Shown: in pieces, positions 1-7,721 of the stretch
How the letters are laid out: the number at the start of each line of letters is the position of its first letter
How positions within the stretch are numbered: position 1 is the first letter of the stretch
From: UBA3537 sp045561735
Lineage (GTDB): Bacteria; Bacteroidota; Bacteroidia; Flavobacteriales; Flavobacteriaceae
Length of the DNA: 13,163 nucleotides
Assembly (NCBI GenBank): GCA_045561735.1
Contig: JBJKXC010000008.1
Span: forward strand, 1 to 13,163
Direction: 5' to 3'
The notes under the pieces: generated by a model
What the model was told of the DNA's origin: nothing
The model's input: only the letters and a program-made list of their open reading frames with translations
Database searches by the model: none
Program-made: the position numbers and the translations under genes

Positions 1-850
1 CGCTATTGGGTTTTTGGACAATTCTTTTTATTGCCTCTTCGCAAGCTTGTTGTGGTGTTTTGCCTTGTCGCATGAGTTCAACTATTAAAAAACTACCAAC
101 TGACTTTACAACCTCTTCACCTAGACCGGTTGCTACAGCGCCTCCAATCTCATTATCAATAAATAATCCAGCACCTATTATTGGAGAATCTCCAACGCGT
201 CCATTCATTTTGTAGGCGAGGCCACTTGTTGTACAAGCCCCAGAAATATCGCCTTGCTGGTCTATAGCTAACATGCCAATGGTATCGTGATTTTCAATGT
301 TTATGATAGGCTTATACTCACTTTTTTTTGTCCACTTCTCCCATGCTTTTTTAGAAGCATCGGTTAAAAGATTTTCTTTTTTAAATCCTTTTGTCAATGC
401 AAATTCTTCCGCACCTTTTCCGGCAAGCATAACGTGTGGAGTGTCTTCCATAACTTTTCGTGCTACTGAAACCGCATGGGTGACGTTTTGTAAATAAACG
501 ACTGATCCTGCATTGCCATCAGCATTCATGATACAAGCATCAAGAGTGACATGTCCATCTCGATCAGGAAGTCCACCCCTGCCTACAGATTGTCCTTTTT
601 CATTTGCTTCTTCTACACGGCAACCTTGTTCCACGGCATCTAAAGCGCTTCCTCCATTACTCAGCACCTCCCAAGCTTTGCTCGTGGCAAACTTCACATT
701 CCAAGTAGCGACAACTAAGGGGAGCTTAGCGTTTCTTTTATCTTTTTTTGATTCGTCTGCAGAAGTTTTGACGTAACTGTTTGAGTAGCTACCTATTGAC
801 ATACTTAGGCCAGTTAGCGACGTGTTTTTTATAAACTTTCTTCTTTTCAC
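1..850 (-). CDS. Glycosylasparaginase (N4-(beta-N-acetylglucosaminyl)-L-asparaginase), 3' end cut by window edge
   Basis: This Ntn-hydrolase family enzyme cleaves the GlcNAc-asparagine bond left when N-glycoproteins are degraded; the relatives are autoprocessed into two chains. The reverse strand stays open for 283 codons from a GTG at 850. Visible family features are the start of the mature domain (LPLVVATW), the SNGGSALDAVEQG segment, the RGGLPDRDG and TLDACIMN segments, and the autocleavage site NHDTIGML with nucleophile Thr190, followed by GACTTSGLAYKMNGRVGDSP and the glycine-rich GGAVATGLGEE. The N-terminus begins KRRKFIKNTSLTG, a twin-arginine-like signal, so export is likely. The next in-frame ATG, at 802, would remove that signal, which is why I prefer GTG. 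The C-terminal end lies outside the window. The gene follows the sugar transporter stop by 3 bases, so the two are almost certainly cotranscribed. An isoaspartyl peptidase/asparaginase is the alternative, but the HDTIGM site favours glycosylasparaginase. Confidence 0.9.
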   Translation of the reverse strand, partial: MKRRKFIKNTSLTGLSMSIGSYSNSYVKTSADESKKDKRNAKLPLVVATWNVKFATSKAWEVLSNGGSALDAVEQGCRVEEANEKGQSVGRGGLPDRDGHVTLDACIMNADGNAGSVVYLQNVTHAVSVARKVMEDTPHVMLAGKGAEEFALTKGFKKENLLTDASKKAWEKWTKKSEYKPIINIENHDTIGMLAIDQQGDISGACTTSGLAYKMNGRVGDSPIIGAGLFIDNEIGGAVATGLGEEVVKSVGSFLIVELMRQGKTPQQACEEAIKRIVQKPNS

Positions 851-853
851 ATC

Positions 854-2506
854 TTAATTTTCAATTTGGTTCCCCAATATTTTTTTAGTTAAAAATGCGT
901 AAAGGATTAGATAAGCAAAGCATAACACAGCTACCCAATAAGATGATTGAATTGAGAAAATATCTGCAATTTTTCCTTGAATAGGAGGGATAATGGCACC
1001 TCCTAAAATCATCATTACCAAAAATGAAGATCCTTGAGATGTGTATTTACCTAAACCGGTTATGCTTAATGAAAAAATACAAGGCCACATTATTGAGCAG
1101 AAAAGACCACCGCTAATAAAAGCAAACAATGCTACAGTGCCCGTTGAAAACAGCCCAATTAGCATTGCTGCCAATCCAATCATACTAAATATTTTAAGTG
1201 TTGCTATTGCTTTGTCTTTAGCAATAAAAAATCCTATAATTTGAATGGCTACAATAACAGAAAATATAATTATTTCATTCCAGCTGTAACTACCGTAATT
1301 AACTATAACAATTACTCCAAAAGCTATATACGGAACTATTATTAATAAAGCTTTTCTCAATCCCTCTGTTGGGTTAAAAACACTAATAGCACCAGTCCAT
1401 CTACCAATCATTAACCCCCCCCAGTATAATGAGATATATTTTGCAATTCCCGTATCAGATAGTGCTGGTAACCCTAACCCATTAAAATTAACCCCGTCAA
1501 TTTTATTGGTAACTAACTTCAAAACTTCTCCTAAATTACTCTGAATAGTCACCTCAACTCCAACGTAAGTAAATATGGCTAACATTCCTAAGGCTAGCTG
1601 TGGATATTGTAATGCGCCCCATCCCTTAGGGTTAGACGAAGATTTTACATAGGCATAATATATACACCCAACAACACCAATAAGAGACACAATTAATACT
1701 ACTAATCTCTTATACTCTAAATTTTCTTTAATAGCGTCTATTGTTGGCTCTGGAACAGAGTAAGTGTAAAAAACCCATCCAAAGCACATGAACATTATGA
1801 CAGTTAAAACGATTAATAAATTCATTGCTTTATTGGCAGGTTCAAATGGTTCTGACGTTATACCATCAGGCAAACTTTTTGAAAAGTAGAAAACTGCAGC
1901 ACACAAAACAAATAGTGCAGCTACTCCAAGATATAAAGACTGTATTTTAGAAAACTCAGGAGTTCCTTCACCTGATAATGTCCCAAAAATTATAAATGCA
2001 ACAGCTAAAGGCCCAATAGTAGTACCAAAAGAATTTACGCCCCCAGCAAGATTTAATCTGGATGAACCAGATTTTGAATCACCAAGAGATACTGCAAATG
2101 GATTTGCTCCAGTTTGTTGTAAAGAAAAACCCAACCCTACAATAAATAGTGCAATCAGAACACCATAAAAGACTTGTGTTTGTCCTTCTTGAGCTCCATT
2201 TATAACTGGATACATCACTAATGCACCAACTGTTGATATTAATAATCCATAAATAATTCCTTTTTTATAACCCCAACTATTAAAAATATCTTTTTTTCTT
2301 TGACTGGATAATATAAATAATATCAGAGCCCCAATATAATATGCTCCATAAAATGCAAAATCAACCAGCTGAGATTGAAATTGATCTATCATAAAGTATT
2401 CTTTGCAAAATGGTATAAAAACTCCATTTGAAGCTCCTATAAAGCCCCAGAAGAAAAAAACAGTGACCAACGTGGTCAAAGCAGAAGAGTTGTTTTTTGT
2501 TGTCAT
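854..2506 (-). CDS. FHS-family (FucP/GluP-like) sugar MFS transporter, expanded form
   Basis: This is an inner-membrane sugar:cation symporter of the fucose/glucose-galactose/N-acetylglucosamine branch of the MFS. The family signature is clear: FFFWGFIGASNGVFIPF at 17-33, the QTGANPFAVSLG...RLNLAGGVNSFGTTIGP block at 131-166, YVGVEV at 314-319, SLYWGGLMIGR at 359-369, SIMWPCIFSL at 471-480 and the ILGGAIIPPIQGKIAD segment at 500-515. At 550 residues it is about 110 longer than E. coli FucP. The extra length includes hydrophobic segments at about 226-250 and 267-287, and probably one more near 411-429, so I count more than 12 membrane segments. FucP residues Asp46 and Glu135 appear to be replaced (Gln131 occupies the Glu135 position), which argues against fucose. 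Its partner glycosylasparaginase releases GlcNAc-type sugar, so an N-glycan sugar such as GlcNAc is a reasonable guess. The ATG at 2506 follows an AT-rich leader with no Shine-Dalgarno sequence. Confidence 0.93.
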   Translation of the reverse strand: MTTKNNSSALTTLVTVFFFWGFIGASNGVFIPFCKEYFMIDQFQSQLVDFAFYGAYYIGALILFILSSQRKKDIFNSWGYKKGIIYGLLISTVGALVMYPVINGAQEGQTQVFYGVLIALFIVGLGFSLQQTGANPFAVSLGDSKSGSSRLNLAGGVNSFGTTIGPLAVAFIIFGTLSGEGTPEFSKIQSLYLGVAALFVLCAAVFYFSKSLPDGITSEPFEPANKAMNLLIVLTVIMFMCFGWVFYTYSVPEPTIDAIKENLEYKRLVVLIVSLIGVVGCIYYAYVKSSSNPKGWGALQYPQLALGMLAIFTYVGVEVTIQSNLGEVLKLVTNKIDGVNFNGLGLPALSDTGIAKYISLYWGGLMIGRWTGAISVFNPTEGLRKALLIIVPYIAFGVIVIVNYGSYSWNEIIIFSVIVAIQIIGFFIAKDKAIATLKIFSMIGLAAMLIGLFSTGTVALFAFISGGLFCSIMWPCIFSLSITGLGKYTSQGSSFLVMMILGGAIIPPIQGKIADIFSIQSSYWVAVLCFAYLILYAFLTKKILGNQIEN

Positions 2507-2693
2507 AATTTAATTTTAAAAAGTTTCAATATGGAATTTACCGGTTCGAAAATAATTGTTTTTTTGGAGTGGATGCCAATTTTGGTTGTGGTTGTAAGAT
2601 ACTAAAATTAAAGAATTTGAGAGTGGTCGTTAAATATTTTTATTGTATCGAAAATCCCTTCGAATTGTTTTATTTTTACACAAAATTTTAGAG

Positions 2694-3929
2694 ATGCTTC
2701 GATTGCTTATTTTTATTGTAATTGTATTGGCGCTTGATTTTTATGCTTTCCAAAGCTTTAGGAGTGTCACTAAAAACCCTTGGGTTATTGTAGTATATAT
2801 TATGTTTACCATAGTGGTGTTTGGCAATGCAATATACCATGTGGTGAATTTGGACCGCTCCGCTCCAGTCAACACTGGATTTTACCAAGCTTTCGCCTTT
2901 TTTGTTTTGTTTTTTGTCCCTAAGCTATTTTTGGTCTCAGCTATGTTTGGAGAGGACGTGTTCCGGCTTTTTGAGGGGATATATAATGCTATAACGACAA
3001 GCCCGCGTTCTGGTAGTTCAGTTTTTAGTACCCGCCGAAAGTTTATTGGGCAAATTGCTTTGGGAGTGGCCGCTCTTCCGTTTTTATCCATTTTATATGG
3101 GATCACCAAAGGGAAATACAACTATAAAGTGTTAAAATATACCTTGTTCTTTGAAGATTTACCAAAAGCATTTGAGGATTATACCATCACACAAATCAGC
3201 GATATACACAGCGGTAGTTTTGACAATAAAGCTAAGGTTGAATATGCTGTTGATTTGATCAATGCACAAGCCTCAGATGCCATTATGTTTACTGGAGATT
3301 TGGTCAACAGTAGGACCTCAGAGATGTTACCTTGGAAGTCTACATTTTCAAAGTTAAAGGCAAAAGACGGTATATTTTCAATTTTAGGGAACCATGATTA
3401 TGGCGATTACACACGCTGGCCGTCCAAAGAAGATAAAATGAAAAATTTTAAAGACATGTTGAAGCTTCACAAAGAGCTGGGCTTTCAATTGTTGTTGGAT
3501 GAAGCTAAGTTTATTAAGAAAAAAGAATCTCAATTGGCCATCATAGGTGTTGAAAATTGGGGAAAAGGATTTAATCAAAAAGGAGACTTAAAAAAAGCCA
3601 CTTCAAAAGTCAAGCCAGAAGATTTCAAAATTTTATTGAGCCATGACCCATCCCATTGGGAGTATGAGGTTATTGATGATAAATTACATTACCACCTCAC
3701 CCTGTCAGGGCATACGCACGGCATGCAGTTTGGAATAGAAATTCCAGGCTTTATTAAATGGAGCCCCATAAAATGGCGTTACAAATATTGGGCAGGTTTA
3801 TATGAAAAAGCAGGTCAAGTTTTGAATGTGAATCGTGGGTTTGGTTACTTGGCTTTTCCCGGTCGTGTTGGTATTTGGCCAGAGATTACCGTTATCAAAT
3901 TAAAAAAGGGCAAACCTCATCTTGGTTAG
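2694..3929 (+). CDS. Membrane-anchored calcineurin-like metallophosphoesterase (YkuE/YaeI type)
   Basis: The C-terminal half is a two-metal calcineurin-like phosphoesterase with all its motifs: D170-I-H172 in QISDIHSG, G-D202 in FTGDLVNS, G-N233-H234-D235 in ILGNHDYG, H317 in LLSHDPSHW, and H340-T-H342 in SGHTHGMQFG. The N-terminal part has three hydrophobic segments (about 2-19, 29-50 and 62-85), then R114-R-K-F and a fourth segment (about 119-137). If the arginines face the cytoplasm, the catalytic domain faces the periplasm. The substrate cannot be read from sequence; relatives act on phospholipid head groups such as UDP-diacylglucosamine or on undecaprenyl-linked or other phosphoesters. 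I chose ATG 2694 (411 residues), preceded by TTTTAGAG. The TTG at 2643 would add 17 residues of charged sequence ahead of the first membrane helix. The gene is transcribed away from the sugar transporter. No perfect TAnnTTTG box was found on either strand of the 2507-2693 gap. Confidence 0.9.
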   Translation: MLRLLIFIVIVLALDFYAFQSFRSVTKNPWVIVVYIMFTIVVFGNAIYHVVNLDRSAPVNTGFYQAFAFFVLFFVPKLFLVSAMFGEDVFRLFEGIYNAITTSPRSGSSVFSTRRKFIGQIALGVAALPFLSILYGITKGKYNYKVLKYTLFFEDLPKAFEDYTITQISDIHSGSFDNKAKVEYAVDLINAQASDAIMFTGDLVNSRTSEMLPWKSTFSKLKAKDGIFSILGNHDYGDYTRWPSKEDKMKNFKDMLKLHKELGFQLLLDEAKFIKKKESQLAIIGVENWGKGFNQKGDLKKATSKVKPEDFKILLSHDPSHWEYEVIDDKLHYHLTLSGHTHGMQFGIEIPGFIKWSPIKWRYKYWAGLYEKAGQVLNVNRGFGYLAFPGRVGIWPEITVIKLKKGKPHLG

Positions 3930-3952
3930 TTTGTGCTAAAATCAAATTAAAA

Positions 3953-3980
3953 AAACCACTAAGGTTTAAATATCTTTTTT
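3953..3980 (+). terminator. Weak possible terminator after the metallophosphoesterase gene
   Basis: AAACC (3953-3957) and GGTTT (3963-3967) can pair around a 5-base loop, and a run of seven T begins at 3975. The stem has only two G-C pairs and is separated from the T run, so termination here would be weak and read-through into the downstream thioredoxin-like gene is possible. Confidence 0.25.
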
Positions 3981-4000
3981 TAATATTGTATTAGAGGACT

Positions 4001-4025
4001 GTTGTTTCTACAGTAGAAAAACAAC
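4001..4025 (+). promoter_or_regulatory. Inverted repeat just upstream of the thioredoxin-like gene
   Basis: GTTGTTTCTA (4001-4010) pairs with TAGAAAAACAAC (4014-4025) around the loop CAG. This gives a 10-bp stem with two extra A residues on the right arm. The element ends 18 bases before the ATG at 4044. It lacks a T run, so it does not look like a terminator; it could be an operator or a 5' leader hairpin. No function is known to me. Confidence 0.35.
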
Positions 4026-4043
4026 CAGCACAAATCTAATAAT

Positions 4044-4340
4044 ATGTCAAAATTCGGAGATTTAATAGACGTTGAAGTTCCTGTTCTTTTTGATTTTTTT
4101 TCAGAATGGGACGACGCATCTAATGCCATGCATGATGTATTGCGCGACGTAGCCGCTGCCTTAGTTGATAAGGCCAAGGTAATCAAAATTGATGTTGACA
4201 AAAACCAGGCGCTTTCAGAAGCCCTTCGAATTAAAGACTTTCCAACACTTATTATTTATAAATCTGGTGATATGAAATGGCGTCAAAGCGGTTTACTGGA
4301 CGCCAATACGATTATTGGCTTGCTAGAGCAATACACTTAA
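4044..4340 (+). CDS. Thioredoxin-fold protein lacking the CxxC active site
   Basis: The 98-residue protein matches a minimal thioredoxin domain in length and pattern: VPVLFDFFSEW (12-22) corresponds to the beta strand and conserved Trp before the active site, AKVIKIDVDKN (44-54) to the next strand, and DFPTLIIYKSGD (65-76) carries the conserved cis-proline Pro67. The usual WCGPC is WDDAS here (22-26), and the protein contains no cysteine at all, so it cannot do thiol-disulfide exchange. There is no signal peptide, so it should be cytoplasmic. A non-redox role, such as a chaperone or binding subunit, is the natural inference. It lies 114 bases downstream of the metallophosphoesterase on the same strand. 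Its TAA stop overlaps the stop of the convergent DUF2723 gene by two bases. Confidence 0.9.
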   Translation: MSKFGDLIDVEVPVLFDFFSEWDDASNAMHDVLRDVAAALVDKAKVIKIDVDKNQALSEALRIKDFPTLIIYKSGDMKWRQSGLLDANTIIGLLEQYT

Positions 4341-7300
4341 GGCATTGTATTCGAGCCTTCTGTATCGTCTGATTCGAAGCTAGTTTCTGGATCTTCCCCT
4401 GTGAACAAACGTAAAAACCCATTAAACTTTTCCATTTCAATTTTAATAAACCCTTCTTCTTCGTATAAACTAATGGTATCTACCAAACTTTTATAGCGTT
4501 CTATATCAGGATAAATTGTTTGAATGTACTTGGATTGATTGCGCTCAGAAACACGGCTGTAGTAGGTAAGACTTTCTTGGTATTTCAAGGTCACATTTTT
4601 ATAGAGGTTCCTGGCTTTTTCTTTGGCCTTTACTTCGTAATAGGCGCCAATGAATGGTTCTAAAAAGGTATAGTATCCAAAGATATCTACTGGCATTTTC
4701 TCCATCGCCAAGTCGGCGATTTCCTCCGCTTTTTCTAATTCATTTTCGTTGATAAGTGTTTCGATCAAACGCGCTATATGCCCTCTGTATGTAATGCTGT
4801 TTCTTCGCGTTTCCACATCGTGGTAAACGTCTAGATTTCCACTGTTCCCCCATTTCCAGTTTTTAACCAACTGATACATTTTTTCTGAATCAATACGCCC
4901 CATGTCAAAAGGATTATTATCTGCAATAGGTGTTTTAATAGGCACTAATTTATAAGCAAATCCGTCTAATTGTAGATAATCTTTCATCCAAATATAGTCG
5001 TCATCACCAAAGGCCCCCCCGCTAAAATAAATCGGGCGCTCCCAATTATTTTCGGCAATGATATCCAACATCATTAAGCGGTTTTTATAAATGGCTTGAT
5101 CCTCGATTTTAATGTCGATATAATCCACAATTTTAGCGGCATCTTTTAGTGGTACAATGCCATTTCTTAGAACATTTTCTTTGTTTACGGGAATTCTAAC
5201 ATGTTCTGTTGGCGCATAATTAGCGCCTAAGTCTTGATTTCGTTGTCCAGCAGTATCATAACCTTGTTGTTTTAGCACATGGCCATATTTGGTGCGTTTG
5301 TCGTCGCTGGTGACAAAATCTATAAATTGATCGATATCCAAGGTGTCTTTGGTGACCACTTCTTTGATGATGTAATCTCGTGTTCCCCATTTGTATTTAT
5401 CGTGGGGAAGTTTTGAAGGGATGGGCTCGCTTTCATAAGCCTTCCGCTTCATTTGATCAATGTACCAATCCACATTAAAAAGGCTGGTACAAACAACACG
5501 AACATCGGTTCGAATGCCTTCAATTTCTTGCGCATACCAGAGCGGGAAAGTATCGTTGTCCCCAATGGTAAAAATAATAGCATTGGGGTCACAGGATTCT
5601 AAATAATTCACGGCCATGGCATGGGCTGTTCTTCTATTGGAACGGTCGTGGTCATCCCAATTTTGACTTATTAATATTCCAGGGACTGCTGCCAAACACA
5701 AAAGGCTTATGGCAGGGGCAATAAGTTTTGATTTCGAGTATGTACTGAGCCAGTCATATATTGCATAAACACCAATGCCAATCCAAAGGGCGAACACATA
5801 AAAAGAACCGACCACTGAGTAATCACGTTCTCGGGGCTCAAAAGGCCTCACATTGGTATAAACCTGAATGGCAATCCCTGTAAAAAGGAAAAACACCAAC
5901 ATGGTCCAAAACACTTTTTTATCTCTATTAAACACAAACAATAAGCCGATGAGCCCCAATAAAAAAGGCAATAGATAGTAGCTATTTCTCGCTTTATTAT
6001 TACTAACATCGCTTGGTAAGTTTTCTTGAGTTATTCCCAACAAATAGGTATCTATGAAATTAATACCTGTCATCCAATTGCCATGCAAATCCATTTTGCC
6101 TTGAATATCATCTTGACGGCCAGAAAAATTCCACATAAAATAACGCCAATACATATACCCAATTTGATAATCAAAGAGGTAATAAATATTATCGATTAAA
6201 GATGGTTTTTCAATGTCTAAATAGCGGCCATAGGTTCTGAGAAAATCATGATAGCCTTCATAATCAATTTCGCCTTCGGCCAAAGATGTCTCAAAGGTAT
6301 CGACCAAACTGCGAAATTCGTTCTGCATTTTGTATTCCGATTTTATCGAAAATTCTAAAAATCCACAGTAACGCATATAATTGACCGCATGTTCTGTGCT
6401 CCACATTCGTGGCAGTACAGAGCCGTGGTCTCCATTGTAATTTTGAATGGCGTTTACATAATCATTGACAACCACATATTTCCCTGCTTTCAGGTCTTTT
6501 TCATATTTGGGTTTGTCGTCTATAAAGGGCTGATTTTCGTCTAAACCTGCATATTGATCCGTAAATTGTGGGCCATAAAATAGTCGTGTCTTTGGGTATT
6601 GCTCAAGGTTATAATAAGCCAATAATTCTCTGGCACTTGAAGGGTTGTTTTCATTGACGGGTACATTGGCATTGGCACGAATGGGCAACATCAACCAAGT
6701 CGTGAACCCAATGACAATAAAAGTCACACAGAGCAAGCCTGTATTAAGCTTTACTAGGCCTTTACTTTTTGTGTATTTTAGACCTAAGTAAATGGCTAAA
6801 ACCAGTAGAATAAAGGCAATGATAGACCCCGAGTTAAAAGGCAATTCAACACTGTTTACAAAGAAAATTTCTAAGGCACTGAAATAACGCAGGATATTGG
6901 GTGCTAACAGTTTAAAGACAAACAATAAAATTGCGACCACCGCTACATTGGCGATAATAAAATTTTTAAGTGTGATGGTTTTATAGTTCTTAAAGTAATA
7001 CAGAAGGCCTATAGCAGGGATGGTTAAAAGTCCCATAAAATGAACTCCGAAGGAAAGTCCCACCACAAAAGAAATCAAAATAAGCCAGCGATTGCCTTTT
7101 GGGGTATGCATCTCGTTTTGCCAGCGTAAACCCAAATAAAACATCACTGCCATTATTAAAGTAGCCATAGCATAAACTTCTGTTTCAACGGCATTAAACC
7201 AAAACGAGTCGGTAAAAGCAAAGGCCAAACTTCCAACAAAAGCAGCGCCCAAAATACCAATTTGTGAATTGGGATTAAATTCAGAATTCAAAGCGGTTAA

Positions 7301-7615
7301 TTTCATTAGTATAAGAACAATGGACCAAAACATGAACAAAATGGTGAAGGCGCTGGCCGCCGCACTCATCATATTAAGAACTAGCCCGACTTGCGCAGGT
7401 TCTGAAGCAAAAATCGAAAAAAATGCGCCAAGCATTTGGAACAAAGGTGCACCTGGAGGATGTCCTACCTCTAATTTTGAGGAGGTTAGAATATATTCTC
7501 CAGTATCCCAAAAGCCAACAGTAGGTTCAACAGTCATGGAGTATACAACAAACGCAATGGCGAAAGCCAACCAACCTAAAATAAGATTACATCTTTTAAA
7601 ATTAAAATTTACCAT
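4337..7615 (-). CDS. DUF2723 family GT-C-like membrane protein with soluble C-terminal domain
   Basis: The 1092-residue protein has a polytopic membrane part (about 1-650) and a large soluble C-terminal part. Near the N-terminus, after the first helix, is VEPTVGFWDTGEY (29-41) followed by GHPPGAPL (51-58). The acidic pair Asp37/Glu40 at this place resembles the catalytic loop of GT-C glycosyltransferases that use lipid-linked sugars. DUF2723 relatives include human TMEM260, a protein O-mannosyltransferase, so transfer of a sugar to exported protein is a reasonable inference, with donor and acceptor unknown. Past the last helix come NWDDHDRSNRRTAHAMA (652-668) and IGDNDTFPLW, with GDND at 685-688, a hallmark of the bacterial family. 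Helical, possibly TPR-like sequence (INENELEKAEEIADLAMEKMP) follows toward the end. The ATG at 7615 is followed by a clear membrane helix (about 11-26). The family call is firm; the enzymatic role is inferred. Confidence 0.94.
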   Translation of the reverse strand: MVNFNFKRCNLILGWLAFAIAFVVYSMTVEPTVGFWDTGEYILTSSKLEVGHPPGAPLFQMLGAFFSIFASEPAQVGLVLNMMSAAASAFTILFMFWSIVLILMKLTALNSEFNPNSQIGILGAAFVGSLAFAFTDSFWFNAVETEVYAMATLIMAVMFYLGLRWQNEMHTPKGNRWLILISFVVGLSFGVHFMGLLTIPAIGLLYYFKNYKTITLKNFIIANVAVVAILLFVFKLLAPNILRYFSALEIFFVNSVELPFNSGSIIAFILLVLAIYLGLKYTKSKGLVKLNTGLLCVTFIVIGFTTWLMLPIRANANVPVNENNPSSARELLAYYNLEQYPKTRLFYGPQFTDQYAGLDENQPFIDDKPKYEKDLKAGKYVVVNDYVNAIQNYNGDHGSVLPRMWSTEHAVNYMRYCGFLEFSIKSEYKMQNEFRSLVDTFETSLAEGEIDYEGYHDFLRTYGRYLDIEKPSLIDNIYYLFDYQIGYMYWRYFMWNFSGRQDDIQGKMDLHGNWMTGINFIDTYLLGITQENLPSDVSNNKARNSYYLLPFLLGLIGLLFVFNRDKKVFWTMLVFFLFTGIAIQVYTNVRPFEPRERDYSVVGSFYVFALWIGIGVYAIYDWLSTYSKSKLIAPAISLLCLAAVPGILISQNWDDHDRSNRRTAHAMAVNYLESCDPNAIIFTIGDNDTFPLWYAQEIEGIRTDVRVVCTSLFNVDWYIDQMKRKAYESEPIPSKLPHDKYKWGTRDYIIKEVVTKDTLDIDQFIDFVTSDDKRTKYGHVLKQQGYDTAGQRNQDLGANYAPTEHVRIPVNKENVLRNGIVPLKDAAKIVDYIDIKIEDQAIYKNRLMMLDIIAENNWERPIYFSGGAFGDDDYIWMKDYLQLDGFAYKLVPIKTPIADNNPFDMGRIDSEKMYQLVKNWKWGNSGNLDVYHDVETRRNSITYRGHIARLIETLINENELEKAEEIADLAMEKMPVDIFGYYTFLEPFIGAYYEVKAKEKARNLYKNVTLKYQESLTYYSRVSERNQSKYIQTIYPDIERYKSLVDTISLYEEEGFIKIEMEKFNGFLRLFTGEDPETSFESDDTEGSNTMP

Positions 7616-7633
7616 AGTCTTAATTTATTAGAG

Positions 7634-7659
7634 AGCTTTATCAAAAATGATAAAAGGCT
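7634..7659 (-). promoter_or_regulatory. Inverted repeat upstream of the DUF2723 gene
   Basis: TTTATCA (7637-7643) and TGATAAA (7648-7654) form a perfect 7-bp stem around AAAA. The stem can be extended by AGC/GCT (7634-7636 with 7657-7659) across a two-base bulge. It lies 18 bases upstream of the DUF2723 ATG at 7615. The symmetric ATCA-N4-TGAT core could be a dimeric regulator site or a leader hairpin. No perfect -7 box for this gene was seen nearby. Confidence 0.3.
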
Positions 7660-7721
7660 TCTACCGAGACGAATTTAATAATAAATAAATTATAGTGTCC
7701 GTTTAATTTTGAGTAAAATAT

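Noticed and set aside
6..776. Three open frames of 66-87 codons on the plus strand
   Set aside because: They lie opposite the glycosylasparaginase gene, whose reverse-strand frame is continuous and carries family motifs; the plus-strand frames have no recognisable features.
2643..2693. Upstream TTG start for the metallophosphoesterase
   Set aside because: It adds a charged segment before a well-placed ATG that directly precedes the first membrane helix; TTG starts are rare.
7269..7631. 120-codon plus-strand frame opposite the start of the DUF2723 gene
   Set aside because: It is the complement of a strong membrane-protein coding region and has no independent features.
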